DNA of 9,861 bases from Balneolaceae bacterium UBA1514 (lineage in GTDB: Bacteria; Bacteroidota; Rhodothermia; Balneolales; Balneolaceae). Position 1 is the first letter of the stretch, and each line of letters opens with the position of its first letter. Shown here in pieces: positions 1 through 7,318 of the stretch. Made by a program: the position numbers and the translations under genes. Below the pieces are notes generated by a model. That model was not told the origin of the DNA, did not search any database, and worked only from the letters and a program-made list of their open reading frames with translations. The DNA lies in assembly GCA_002323515.1 (NCBI GenBank), contig DCQQ01000028.1, positions 3,705 through 13,565 of the forward strand. The letters are read 5' to 3'.

Positions 1-1650
1 ATTACCATTAAAAGTCATGCTATCAAACTCAATTATGTACGTCCAAATGGAGAAAAGTATTTCTTTAATCTGATTGATACACCCGGTCACGTAGACTTTG
101 CTTACGAGGTGTCGAGAGCGCTTAAAGCTTGCGAAGGAGCAATTTTGGTCGTAGATGCTACCCAGGGCATCGAAGCGCAAACCATATCGAATTTGTACCA
201 AGCCATTGAGCAGGGGCTTGAAATCATACCGGTGCTCAATAAAATAGACTTACCCTCTTCTGATCCCGAGGGAGTGGGTCAGCAAGTGGTGGATTTAATT
301 GGCTGTAAAATGGAGGACATCCTGCATGTTTCTGGGAAGACAGGCGAAGGAGTTCCGGAACTGTTAGAGGCCATTGTAGAACGAGTACCTACGCCCAAAG
401 AAGAGGTTGATAAACCCTTACGTGCCTTAATTTTTGATTCCATTTTTAATACCTACCGGGGATCAGTTGCCTATGTCCGTGTAATCGAAGGCGTGTTGAG
501 AAAAGGTGAACGATTCCGATTTATGGCCAATGACATGGAGTACAATGCCGAAGATGTAGGTTATTTGCGTATGAGTTATGAGCCCACTCAGGAGCTTCGG
601 GCTGGGGATGTAGGCTATGTGATTGGAAGCGTTAAATCACTTCAAGATGTGCGGGTGGGGGATACCATCACCCACGTAAAGAATGGGGCAACGATACCTA
701 TTGCTGGTTATCAAGAAGCCAAACCGATGGTATTTAGTGGGATTTTTCCGACTCAATCGGAAGATTTCGAGGATTTACGGTCGGCTTTGGAAAAACTCCA
801 ACTTAATGATGCTTCTTTGACCTATGAGCCTGAAACTTCTAAAGCGTTGGGATTTGGTTTTAGGGCTGGTTTCCTTGGTTTGTTGCATATGGAGATTGTT
901 CAAGAGCGTTTAGATCGAGAATTCGACATCGACATTATCACCACAGTGCCTAACGTTCAGTACGAGGTCGAGCTCGAAGATAAATCAAAGATTAGGGTGG
1001 ATAACCCTAGTCAGATGCCCGAAGTAGGAGAAATCAGTACTATTTATGAGCCTTACATTAAGGCTAATATCATCACTCCAGCAGAATACATTGGTCCTAT
1101 AATGAAACTTTGTCAGGAAAGACGAGGTATTTATGTGAACCAGATGTTCATGCAAAATAATCGGGTGGAAATCTCCTATGAACTACCAATGGCCGAAGTG
1201 GTATTTGATTTTTATGATCGCCTAAAATCTGGTACACGTGGTTACGCTTCGTTGGATTATGAATTCATCGAGTACCGGCCAGGCCAGTTAGTGCGTTTGG
1301 ACATTTTGTTGAATGGAGATCAGGTAGATGCATTGTCGTCCATTTCGCACAGGGATAAGGCCTACTATCAAGGGCGAAAAGTTTGTGCCAAGTTAAAAGA
1401 ACTTATTCCCAGACAACAATTCGAAGTGGCGGTACAGGCAGCCATCGGTTCTCGTATTATTGCTCGTGATTCAGTTCGAGCCCTTCGTAAAGATGTTACA
1501 GCGAAGTGTTATGGAGGGGATATTTCACGTAAACGAAAGTTACTCGAGAAACAGAAAGAGGGTAAGAAGCGGATGAAGCAGGTGGGTGCAGTGGAAATTC
1601 CACAGGAAGCTTTCCTAGCGGTTCTATCCATGGACGATGATGACCGGTAA
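1..1650 (+). CDS. lepA: Elongation factor 4 (LepA), 5'-truncated by window edge
   Basis: LepA/EF4 is a ribosome-associated GTPase related to EF-G, linked in the literature to back-translocation and 30S biogenesis. The frame is open from base 1, giving 549 codons. The family is about 600 residues long, so roughly 50 N-terminal residues, including the P-loop (G1), lie outside the window. In window codon numbering I see G3 DTPGH at 26-30, G4 NKID at 80-83 and G5 SGK at 111-113, where SAK is the more widespread form. EF-G-like domains II, III and V follow. The LepA-specific C-terminal domain is clear: [20 protein letters not shown], then the usual [11 protein letters not shown] ending. The first in-frame ATG-like start inside the window (GTG at 109) is not the true start. 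The next gene begins 33 bp downstream on the same strand with no terminator hairpin visible between, so co-transcription is likely. Confidence 0.97.
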   Translation: MTIKSHAIKLNYVRPNGEKYFFNLIDTPGHVDFAYEVSRALKACEGAILVVDATQGIEAQTISNLYQAIEQGLEIIPVLNKIDLPSSDPEGVGQQVVDLIGCKMEDILHVSGKTGEGVPELLEAIVERVPTPKEEVDKPLRALIFDSIFNTYRGSVAYVRVIEGVLRKGERFRFMANDMEYNAEDVGYLRMSYEPTQELRAGDVGYVIGSVKSLQDVRVGDTITHVKNGATIPIAGYQEAKPMVFSGIFPTQSEDFEDLRSALEKLQLNDASLTYEPETSKALGFGFRAGFLGLLHMEIVQERLDREFDIDIITTVPNVQYEVELEDKSKIRVDNPSQMPEVGEISTIYEPYIKANIITPAEYIGPIMKLCQERRGIYVNQMFMQNNRVEISYELPMAEVVFDFYDRLKSGTRGYASLDYEFIEYRPGQLVRLDILLNGDQVDALSSISHRDKAYYQGRKVCAKLKELIPRQQFEVAVQAAIGSRIIARDSVRALRKDVTAKCYGGDISRKRKLLEKQKEGKKRMKQVGAVEIPQEAFLAVLSMDDDDR

Positions 1651-1683
1651 TCACAAATAAGAACTACAGCAATTAAAGCCACT

Positions 1684-2316
1684 ATGCCTACTATTTTGAA
1701 TACAGAAGAATTATCACACAGCAAAATTTTGCTCTTACACACGTGGAAAACAGCTATAGCGGTTTTTTTCTTCATCATGCTGGTAAGTACCTCCAATATT
1801 AATGCCCAATTTGAGGAGCCTGTGATAAAAAAAGTGTCAATAAAAGATGCGGCAGTCTTTGAAGCAGAGTTTAAAGATATTAAATGGACAGGGCAGGGAT
1901 TCAACTACAATCAGTTAGACCGTGTGCCAGCTATTGAATTACGTGCTCGATTGGAATCCGTATTTGGAGAACCTACAAAAACCATAGAGGATATTGTCGA
2001 GAGAGGGAAGCTAAGAGCGGGTAAAGCCATACAATTTGAGTATTGGTTTATTGTAGATGGCGAGATACCCATGATGATTTTAGATTTGGATGGTCCTTTT
2101 GCGGATGGGTTGGTATATGTTGGTGCAAGTCGCTACATCGATTTAATGCCAGCAGTTAAACGGAGTTTGACAAGGCAGTTATTGGAAACCGAGCCAAAGG
2201 CCTATATAGATTATTTTTATTCTCCAGAACGTGAGCAGTGGTACGAAGTTTGTTATCAGAATGGCATATACACTAAGAAAGAAGTGGATAAACCCTCTTA
2301 TATACGATTGTATTAA
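1684..2316 (+). CDS. Secreted protein of unknown function between lepA and lepB
   Basis: I do not recognise a named family. The 210-residue product starts with a polar stretch of about 22 residues, a hydrophobic core (TAIAVFFFIMLV, about 23-34) and a likely signal peptidase I site at A41|Q42 (SNINA|QFEE), so it is probably exported. The leader is long; an in-frame TTG at codon 17 would give a more ordinary signal peptide, so the start is uncertain. The mature part (about 169 residues) has no further membrane segment and looks like a mixed alpha/beta domain. It includes an amphipathic stretch RARLESVFGEP (about 88-98), a beta-rich block FEYWFIVDGEIPMMILDLDG and a C-terminal YFYSPEREQWYEV strand region. 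It has one mature-region cysteine (CYQNG). It lies 33 bp after lepA and 101 bp before lepB on the same strand. Its position suggests an envelope role, but that is inference only. Confidence 0.75.
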   Translation: MPTILNTEELSHSKILLLHTWKTAIAVFFFIMLVSTSNINAQFEEPVIKKVSIKDAAVFEAEFKDIKWTGQGFNYNQLDRVPAIELRARLESVFGEPTKTIEDIVERGKLRAGKAIQFEYWFIVDGEIPMMILDLDGPFADGLVYVGASRYIDLMPAVKRSLTRQLLETEPKAYIDYFYSPEREQWYEVCYQNGIYTKKEVDKPSYIRLY

Positions 2317-2417
2317 AGCCACGAACCAAGTATAATAACCAAGTATATCGTTTGGCTTGAATGGCCAATTTGCAGTATACATGAAATACCGCAACATCCA
2401 CTAACAGTTACATAGTA
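2317..2417 (+). promoter_or_regulatory. Intergenic region upstream of lepB with possible promoter
   Basis: This 101-bp gap holds a 13-bp tandem repeat (listed separately). It also has a weak sigma70-like pair: TTGGCT at 2352-2357 and TATACA at 2376-2381, with an 18-bp spacer and four of six matches at each box. That would place a transcript start about 30 bases ahead of the lepB TTG. No Shine-Dalgarno sequence precedes the start. The match is weak and the organism may use a different consensus (the Bacteroidota -7 element TAnnTTTG is not seen), so this is only a candidate. Confidence 0.2.
2324..2349. repeat. 13-bp tandem direct repeat
   Basis: AACCAAGTATA occurs at 2324-2334 and again at 2337-2347, a period of 13 bp with the two trailing bases differing (AT versus TC). 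It begins 8 bp after the stop codon of the upstream secreted protein and ends about 70 bp before lepB. Two copies only. It could be a paired binding site or a chance duplication. Confidence 0.6.
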
Positions 2418-3530
2418 TTGGAAACTTCCCATTCTTCTCAAGATCCTGACTCATCATCTGCTAAAAATGCGGGTAAAACCAACCAAGAACTCCCCACAAA
2501 ATCAGTGCTTCGCGAGTGGCTAGATGCCTTTGTTTTTGCGTTCGTCGTGGCCGCAATTCTTCGGGCTTTTTTGTTTGGCTCGTATAAGATACCTACGGGA
2601 TCTATGGAGAAAGATCTGTTGATTGGGGATTTTTTGATTGTTTCCAACGCAGCCTATGGTGCGCGTACACCAATGTCTCTTTGTGTGCCATTTACTCAAT
2701 GGTGTTTACCAGGCGTCACCTTACCATTCACTCGTTTTCCTGGTTACCGTTCGATTGCTCGGAACGACGTATTTGTATTTAATGTGCCTTGGGAAGTAAA
2801 GCCTATATCCCAAAAAACAAATTATATTAAACGAGCGGTTGGAATTCCTTGTGATACCCTTGAGTTCAAAGACAAAGTATTGTTTGTTAATGGAGAGGCT
2901 GAACCTACTCATAATGGGGTTCAGAAATTCCATACGCTGGTTTTGAAGGAAGGGGTTAGGCTGACCAATGCAAAAATGGAAGAAATTAATGCTGGAACTA
3001 TAGGCGCTAGTAGTCGCTATTTTCAGCAGGTATCTAATGTTGAGTATCGAGTAAATTTAACCGATGATGCAGCCCAACAAGTTGCTTCTTGGGCTGAAAC
3101 TGACACACTTTACCCTACCGTTATCCCTGCCAATCAAGTGGTTTCTGCCTATACCCAAAGCGCAGGTTATTTTTCTAGAGCATTCAACAATCCAGATCAT
3201 TTTGGACCTATTGTAGTTCCTTTTGAAGGTCAAGAAGTCATATTGAATGCATCTAATTGGCCTGTTTATAAAGACCTGATTGAGCGCTATGAGCATAATG
3301 AGGTGCAAACTCAGGGCGGGGTTTTCATTATTAACGGGGAGCAAACGAATCGCTATGTTGTTCAACAAGATTATTATTTTGCGATGGGAGATAATCGTGA
3401 TACTAGTGAAGATTCTAGGTTTTGGGGTTTTGTACCCAAAAATCATGTGATTGGCAGGGCAGGTATTGTCTGGATGTCATTGAACAATGGCCTGCCAAGG
3501 ATGAACCGGTTTTTTCATATTATCGACTAG
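2418..3530 (+). CDS. lepB: Signal peptidase I
   Basis: This membrane-anchored serine protease removes signal peptides from exported proteins on the periplasmic face. The 370-residue reading has a polar N-terminus, one transmembrane segment (about 36-54, DAFVFAFVVAAILRAFLFG) and box B IPTGSMEKDLLIGD with catalytic Ser62. Box C is RNDVFVFNVP (115-124), box D is YIKRAVGIPCD with general-base Lys138, and box E is MGDNRDTSEDSRFWGFVP (323-340). About 170 residues separate boxes D and E, much longer than in E. coli LepB but in keeping with large Bacteroidota-type enzymes. The start given is TTG at 2418. There is no in-frame ATG before the one inside box B (Met63), which would remove the anchor and Ser62. 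GTG at 2505 (codon 30) would also keep the anchor and is a real alternative. It ends 30 bp from the convergent rlmN, with no U-tailed hairpin seen. Confidence 0.95.
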   Translation: METSHSSQDPDSSSAKNAGKTNQELPTKSVLREWLDAFVFAFVVAAILRAFLFGSYKIPTGSMEKDLLIGDFLIVSNAAYGARTPMSLCVPFTQWCLPGVTLPFTRFPGYRSIARNDVFVFNVPWEVKPISQKTNYIKRAVGIPCDTLEFKDKVLFVNGEAEPTHNGVQKFHTLVLKEGVRLTNAKMEEINAGTIGASSRYFQQVSNVEYRVNLTDDAAQQVASWAETDTLYPTVIPANQVVSAYTQSAGYFSRAFNNPDHFGPIVVPFEGQEVILNASNWPVYKDLIERYEHNEVQTQGGVFIINGEQTNRYVVQQDYYFAMGDNRDTSEDSRFWGFVPKNHVIGRAGIVWMSLNNGLPRMNRFFHIID

Positions 3531-3560
3531 TTTCATTCCATCGAGAAGCTCTAGCTTAAC

Positions 3561-4730
3561 CTAAGCAATACTCTTTCCCCGGGGAGTTCCTTCCCGTATG
3601 GCTAATTGTCCGCAACCGGCATCAATATCATCACCCCGGGATCGACGCACTGTCGCTTGGATTTTGTGCTTGGACAATCGGTTCATAAAATAATCTAGCC
3701 TGTCTTCGCGTGCTCGGTGAAGAGCCACTCCGGCTACATTATTGTACATAATGATGTTCACCTTGCTCGGAGCCCACCCTACAATACAGGCAAGTGCATC
3801 GGCGTCTTCTATTGAGTCATTGAATTCGTCGAATAATAGGTATTCGTAAGTGATAGTCCGTTCGGTCGCTTGGTAATAATATTGGACTGCTTGCTTTAGT
3901 TGAACTAGGTTCATAGAGCTATTGATGGGCATGATTTTATCGCGCTTATCATCAATGGCGGCATGAAGTGAGATGGCAAGATTGAACGGCTGCTCTTCGT
4001 CAGCTAATTTTTTTATTTGTTTGGTGAGTCCTACGGTAGATACAGTGATCCGTTTTGGAGATAACTCAATACTGAGAGGATCGGAAATGATGGAGGCTGA
4101 CTGGGTGATGGCTGTATAGTTATGAAGAGGCTCACCCATGCCCATATAGACGATGTTGGTAATTTTTTTTCCGTATTTCTCCATGGCAACCTCATTTATA
4201 TATTGTACTTGGTCGACTATTTCACCGTGACTGAGATTACGGAAAAAGCCCATTTTACCGGTAGCACAAAATCGACAGGCAAATACGCAGCCTACCTGAG
4301 AACTTACACAAACGGTTAGCCGGTTGGCAGCTCCATCGGGATAAAAGTCTGGTATGAGTACGGCTTCTATCTTATCGTTTTCTTGTCGGTCGTTTAACTG
4401 GAACAAAAACTTAATAGTGCCGTCCTTGGACTGCTGCTCTAGCGAAGGGGTAATGCGATTGATGAAGGCATTCTCTTGCAGATATTCGCGCATTTTTTTA
4501 GGGAGATTAGTCATGTCTTCGAACTCATGAACTCCTTTTTGGTATAACCATTGAAAGAGTTGATCGGCCCGGAAACGAGGCCATCCATGTTCGGCGCAAT
4601 AGGCTAGGAGTTCTCCCTTGGTTAGTGATTTGACATCCAATTTATCGGTTACATCGTTGGATTTAGTAGGTGTGATCGAAGGTGCATCCTCTGATTGTGC
4701 AGAGGCTTTGTCACTGGATAATTCGCGCAT
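3561..4730 (-). CDS. rlmN: Dual-specificity 23S rRNA A2503 / tRNA A37 C2-methyltransferase RlmN
   Basis: This radical-SAM enzyme makes 2-methyladenosine at A2503 of 23S rRNA, near the peptidyl-transferase centre, and at A37 of some tRNAs. It is 389 residues long, against 384 for E. coli. The [4Fe-4S] motif CxxxCxxC is C148, C152 and C155 (CVFACRFC). Cys141 sits seven residues before it, matching the conserved E. coli Cys118. Cys373 in AGCGQLA matches Cys355, the methyl-carrying cysteine, so both catalytic thiols are present. Also visible are GMGEPLHNY (197-205), SLHA (254-257) and RRSRGDDIDAGCG (362-374). The first 30 or so residues are a polar Ser/Asp/Lys-rich extension before the usual N-terminal domain (LTKGELLAYCAEHGWPRFRA). 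The ATG at 4730 is the start chosen. It lies 26 bp after the stop of the barrel gene upstream on the same strand, so the two may share a transcript. It faces lepB convergently. Confidence 0.96.
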   Translation of the reverse strand: MRELSSDKASAQSEDAPSITPTKSNDVTDKLDVKSLTKGELLAYCAEHGWPRFRADQLFQWLYQKGVHEFEDMTNLPKKMREYLQENAFINRITPSLEQQSKDGTIKFLFQLNDRQENDKIEAVLIPDFYPDGAANRLTVCVSSQVGCVFACRFCATGKMGFFRNLSHGEIVDQVQYINEVAMEKYGKKITNIVYMGMGEPLHNYTAITQSASIISDPLSIELSPKRITVSTVGLTKQIKKLADEEQPFNLAISLHAAIDDKRDKIMPINSSMNLVQLKQAVQYYYQATERTITYEYLLFDEFNDSIEDADALACIVGWAPSKVNIIMYNNVAGVALHRAREDRLDYFMNRLSKHKIQATVRRSRGDDIDAGCGQLAIREGTPRGKSIA

Positions 4731-4756
4731 TCAGATGTGGGTATAAATTGGGCTTT

Positions 4757-6100
4757 TTAAAAGCGGGTGTTTACCACACTATCATAAATAGATCCAAAGC
4801 TAATTTCAAATCCTGCTCTTACGCGATACGAATAAGAAGTTGCCTGCTGACGGGTATTAGCAATAGCTTCTTTATCGGTAACGCCTCCTGCGGAAAGTGA
4901 TAGTTGATTATTTATAATTGAGTATTCATTATTGACAAATACTGATAAACCTCTAATTATTCTCATACTTAATTCAAGCTCAATATTGAGCCTATTTTTA
5001 CTTAAATCATGCAGATAAGTAGTCCCTTCCATAGATGTCTGTAAACTACCCCATGGCTTAGTGTAGTCCATATTAAAATTTAACTCCTGCTCAAACAATG
5101 TTTCTTCTGTTTTACCAAATAAAGTCTTTTCAGTGTAAAAAACTTTTTGTGGATTAATACCATATCTAAGAGTTACTTCTCTTCGTGCAAATTCTCTGTA
5201 AGGATAAAATGAAAATTCAACTGTAGGAGCAATACCATATGCTAGATTAATATTTTCTCTGGTAGATGAACGCCCCCCAAAATAAGTTCCTATTGACCAA
5301 TGCTCACTCAAAGAGTAAACTAATTGGCCATAAACATATTGTCTCTCTGTTATAAATTCATCATTGATATTGTTATCTAGAGAGTCTTTGGTTGTAAATG
5401 TTCTTCGGCTATAGTTGTTGTTAAACCAAAGCCTAAACTTCCATGTTTCAGTTGTATGTCTAATATTTACTCGATTTTCGATAACTAGAGTTTTTTGATT
5501 TTCTTCGCCATCTATTGAACCATTACTACCAATTTCAAATATCCAATTATTCCATTTATCCTCATTATTAGAAGATAATTCTCGGAGATCGCCAGTATAT
5601 TTTAAATCAAAATTATTAAGAGCATCTTTTTTACTTAGATAAGTTACTAGGCCTAATTTGATGTGCTTTACAAGTCCATTACGTTCTTCATCATCTGTAT
5701 CAGAATCAAATGAGGTGTAAGTTATGTCTTGGTTTATATTTACATAACTTTTATTGCCTAGATAAGAGATTTGATATTGACTACCCCCAGAAGCTGTGCG
5801 ACGCTGAGTTATTATTAAATGGACCTCGGCATCTGCCATGTCACGAACAAAGTTCACAAAAATAATTTCACTCTTGATAAAGCCCTCTCTACAGCCACGA
5901 CAGTCTAAGAAAATATTGAGAAGCTCTTCTGGATTGGGTGCTTGTTCAACGGAAGGGGTGGATTTATTTGCTCCTGGACTTAGTACTTGAGCAGATATAA
6001 TGGGGGATATCGTAAGATTGGTAGCTAATATAACCAACAAAAATACATTGCTTTTTTGACATAAAAGTAACCAAGAAAAGCGGTGTAAAATTCGATTCAT
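4757..6100 (-). CDS. Uncharacterised outer-membrane beta-barrel protein with N-terminal CxxC / FVNFVRD domain
   Basis: I know of no characterised function. I chose the ATG at 6100 (447 residues) because it gives a usual signal peptide, with cleavage near A37|Q38 (PIISA|QVLSP). An in-frame ATG at 6133 would add 11 residues. A short Pro/Ser-rich linker follows. Next is a compact region with C67RGC70, KSEIIFVNFVRD (about 77-87), DAEVHLIITQRRT and SGGSQYQISYLG. The rest (about 120-447) alternates short amphipathic strands with polar turns, ends in aromatic Phe (DSVVNTRF) and contains no long hydrophobic helix, as expected of a barrel inserted by BamA. From memory, this N-terminal pattern and a C-terminus like FGSI(F/Y)..VVN.RF recur in uncharacterised proteins of Bacteroidota, Gemmatimonadota and Acidobacteriota; I could not check this. 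The two cysteines may form a disulfide or bind a metal. Base composition is clearly more AT-rich than rlmN. rlmN follows after 26 bp. Confidence 0.8.
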   Translation of the reverse strand: MNRILHRFSWLLLCQKSNVFLLVILATNLTISPIISAQVLSPGANKSTPSVEQAPNPEELLNIFLDCRGCREGFIKSEIIFVNFVRDMADAEVHLIITQRRTASGGSQYQISYLGNKSYVNINQDITYTSFDSDTDDEERNGLVKHIKLGLVTYLSKKDALNNFDLKYTGDLRELSSNNEDKWNNWIFEIGSNGSIDGEENQKTLVIENRVNIRHTTETWKFRLWFNNNYSRRTFTTKDSLDNNINDEFITERQYVYGQLVYSLSEHWSIGTYFGGRSSTRENINLAYGIAPTVEFSFYPYREFARREVTLRYGINPQKVFYTEKTLFGKTEETLFEQELNFNMDYTKPWGSLQTSMEGTTYLHDLSKNRLNIELELSMRIIRGLSVFVNNEYSIINNQLSLSAGGVTDKEAIANTRQQATSYSYRVRAGFEISFGSIYDSVVNTRF

Positions 6101-6393
6101 TAAGTTTGGGTAATGATAAATAAATAATCCCATATATTGGCTGAGTTTTTAAGCCATACATTGCGACCGTGCTATGAAATTTTATTGACTGATTACAATA
6201 ACCCTTGAATTGAAAGATTTTTGAATATCATAAATAGTCTAATTTAAAATCAGAATAGTTGTGAGACAGTACATTAAAAATACAGTTAATTCAAATACTC
6301 GATTGCAAAAAAATATTAATAACTATCAAATAAATGAATAGAAATGTGGCCACATTTCGTTCCAAATAGAACCCAAAATACTTATTAATAGTG
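6101..6393 (-). other. AT-rich non-coding region between ZIP transporter and barrel gene
   Basis: These 293 bp are strongly AT-rich, and I see no convincing small gene on either strand. They must hold the 3' end of the ZIP transcript and the leader or promoter of the barrel gene, both on the minus strand. I searched for -35/-10 pairs and for the Bacteroidota TAnnTTTG element and found no convincing match. The minus-strand bases just before the barrel ATG are A-rich without a Shine-Dalgarno sequence. The one ordered element is the perfect palindrome at 6341-6358, listed separately. Confidence 0.6.
6341..6358. promoter_or_regulatory. Perfect 18-bp palindrome (operator or ZIP-gene terminator hairpin)
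   Basis: GAAATGTGGCCACATTTC is its own reverse complement. As RNA on the minus strand it can fold with a 7-bp stem and a GGCC loop. It lies 35 bp after the ZIP stop codon and is followed on that strand by TATTCATTTATTTG, which is U-rich but not a clean U tract. A 9-bp inverted pair, TATTAATAA at 6314-6322 and TTATTAATA at 6382-6390, flanks it almost symmetrically; in such AT-rich DNA that pair may be chance. The perfect twofold symmetry suits a dimeric regulator's site as well as a weak terminator. I do not recognise it as a Zur or Fur box. Confidence 0.5.
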
Positions 6394-7170
6394 TTAATCA
6401 GCTATGAGTATTTGGAACCCAGTCATACCCATAATGGCTAAACTTATCCACCAAGCGACCGTAGCTCCATCGGAGTGTTCTAGTGACTCTGGAATAAGTT
6501 CTGAAAAGACCATCCATATCATAGCGCCGGCGGCTAACCCAAGACCAAAGGGTAGATAAGCTTGGAACTGTTCCACAAACAAAAAGGCAGGAAGGGCCAT
6601 AAGTGGTTGAGGGAGGCTGGAAAAAATACTCCACCAAACGGCTTTAATTTGTGATGTTCCTTTGGGTATCATGACTAAACTAATCGCTAAACCTTCTGGG
6701 ATGTTGTGTACAGCAATGGCTATAGCAATGAAGATCCCAAATTCAATTGTGTTGGCGAAGGAAACGCCAACACTAATACCCTCGGCAAATGAATGAATAG
6801 TCATAATCCCCAAAAAGAGAAGTATTTTCTTGGTGCTAGCCCCGATCAGGTCTCCGATTTCTACATGTGAGCTGTTCTTTATCCATTTATTTGAGAGTAC
6901 CACAAAGAGTAAACCAGCCCACATGCCAGCGATGGTCATCCATTCAGCGATTTTATATCCTTCAAAAATAAGGTTGAAACTAGCCGAAAGCATAAGTCCA
7001 CCTGCGAGGGCGTTTGATTTGGCCAAAAAACTGTTGGAGATATTCTTTATGAAAAAAAACGGTAGGGCACCGAGTCCGGTTGCTAAGGCGGTAATCATTG
7101 CATAGTTGATGACTTTCACAAGAGGTTCCTGAAAAAAAGAGGTGGCAGTAAATAGTTCCGTATTCTCCAC
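6394..7170 (-). CDS. ZIP-family divalent metal cation transporter
   Basis: ZIP (SLC39/ZupT-type) proteins move Zn2+ or other divalent metals into the cytoplasm across the inner membrane. The 258-residue product is almost wholly made of hydrophobic segments, about eight in number. The two metal-site helices are clear: HSFAEGISVG (H126, E130) and HNIPEGLAIS (H155, N156, E159), the latter being the family signature HNxPEG. SELIPE at 223-228 also fits the family. The cytoplasmic loop between TM3 and TM4 (about 95-114) is short and has one His (H102), not the His-rich loop of eukaryotic members. The start given is GTG at 7170 with no clear Shine-Dalgarno sequence; the first in-frame ATG (7098, codon 25) would trim the first helix's lead-in. 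It is divergent from pcm. No Zur box is seen upstream. Metal preference cannot be told from the sequence. Confidence 0.9.
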   Translation of the reverse strand: MENTELFTATSFFQEPLVKVINYAMITALATGLGALPFFFIKNISNSFLAKSNALAGGLMLSASFNLIFEGYKIAEWMTIAGMWAGLLFVVLSNKWIKNSSHVEIGDLIGASTKKILLFLGIMTIHSFAEGISVGVSFANTIEFGIFIAIAIAVHNIPEGLAISLVMIPKGTSQIKAVWWSIFSSLPQPLMALPAFLFVEQFQAYLPFGLGLAAGAMIWMVFSELIPESLEHSDGATVAWWISLAIMGMTGFQILIAD

Positions 7171-7318
7171 GTAGGCAGATATTAGATTATTTATGAGCCT
7201 AAAATGTAGAGCTTCTTTGATTTAGAACGGAATTAAATTGAACCTATACTCATAGATTTATTCGATAATTGCGATAGTTTTTATACCAAATGTGCGCAGT
7301 TATAGCTATACTTTCGCC
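7171..7318. promoter_or_regulatory. Divergent intergenic region between ZIP transporter and pcm
   Basis: These 148 bp must carry, or lie next to, the promoters for the leftward ZIP gene and the rightward pcm-popT genes. Isolated -10-like hexamers exist on the plus strand (TATACT at 7245-7250, GATAAT at 7264-7269), but none has a correctly spaced -35 box, so I do not assign a promoter. No inverted repeat resembling a metal-regulator box is evident. Confidence 0.35.

Noticed and set aside
1509..1904. Minus-strand reading frame of 131 codons
   Set aside because: It is antisense to the conserved LepA C-terminus and the start of the secreted protein. The translation shows no domain and is low-complexity Ser-rich.
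3057..3446. Minus-strand reading frame of 129 codons inside lepB
   Set aside because: It lies wholly antisense to lepB, including box E, and its translation is the Ile-rich shadow of that frame with no motif.
3531..3566. Possible bidirectional terminator between convergent lepB and rlmN
   Set aside because: Only a 5-bp stem (GCTTA / TAAGC at 3554-3566, 3-base loop) is visible, with no U tract on either strand.
3576..3585. Palindrome TCCCCGGGGA near the rlmN end
   Set aside because: It lies inside the conserved C-terminal coding region of rlmN, is short, and has no loop or U tract to act as a terminator.
6398..6637. Minus-strand 79-codon frame overlapping the ZIP gene
   Set aside because: It is an out-of-frame reading of the same strand within the ZIP coding region and lacks any family motif.
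6830..7105. Plus-strand frame of 91 codons with hydrophobic runs
   Set aside because: It is the reverse complement of the ZIP transporter's membrane helices, which naturally reads as hydrophobic; HNxPEG on the other strand settles the real frame.
7292..7318. Upstream GTG extension of pcm
   Set aside because: The nine added residues do not resemble the family, whereas the ATG at 7319 gives the usual length and opening.
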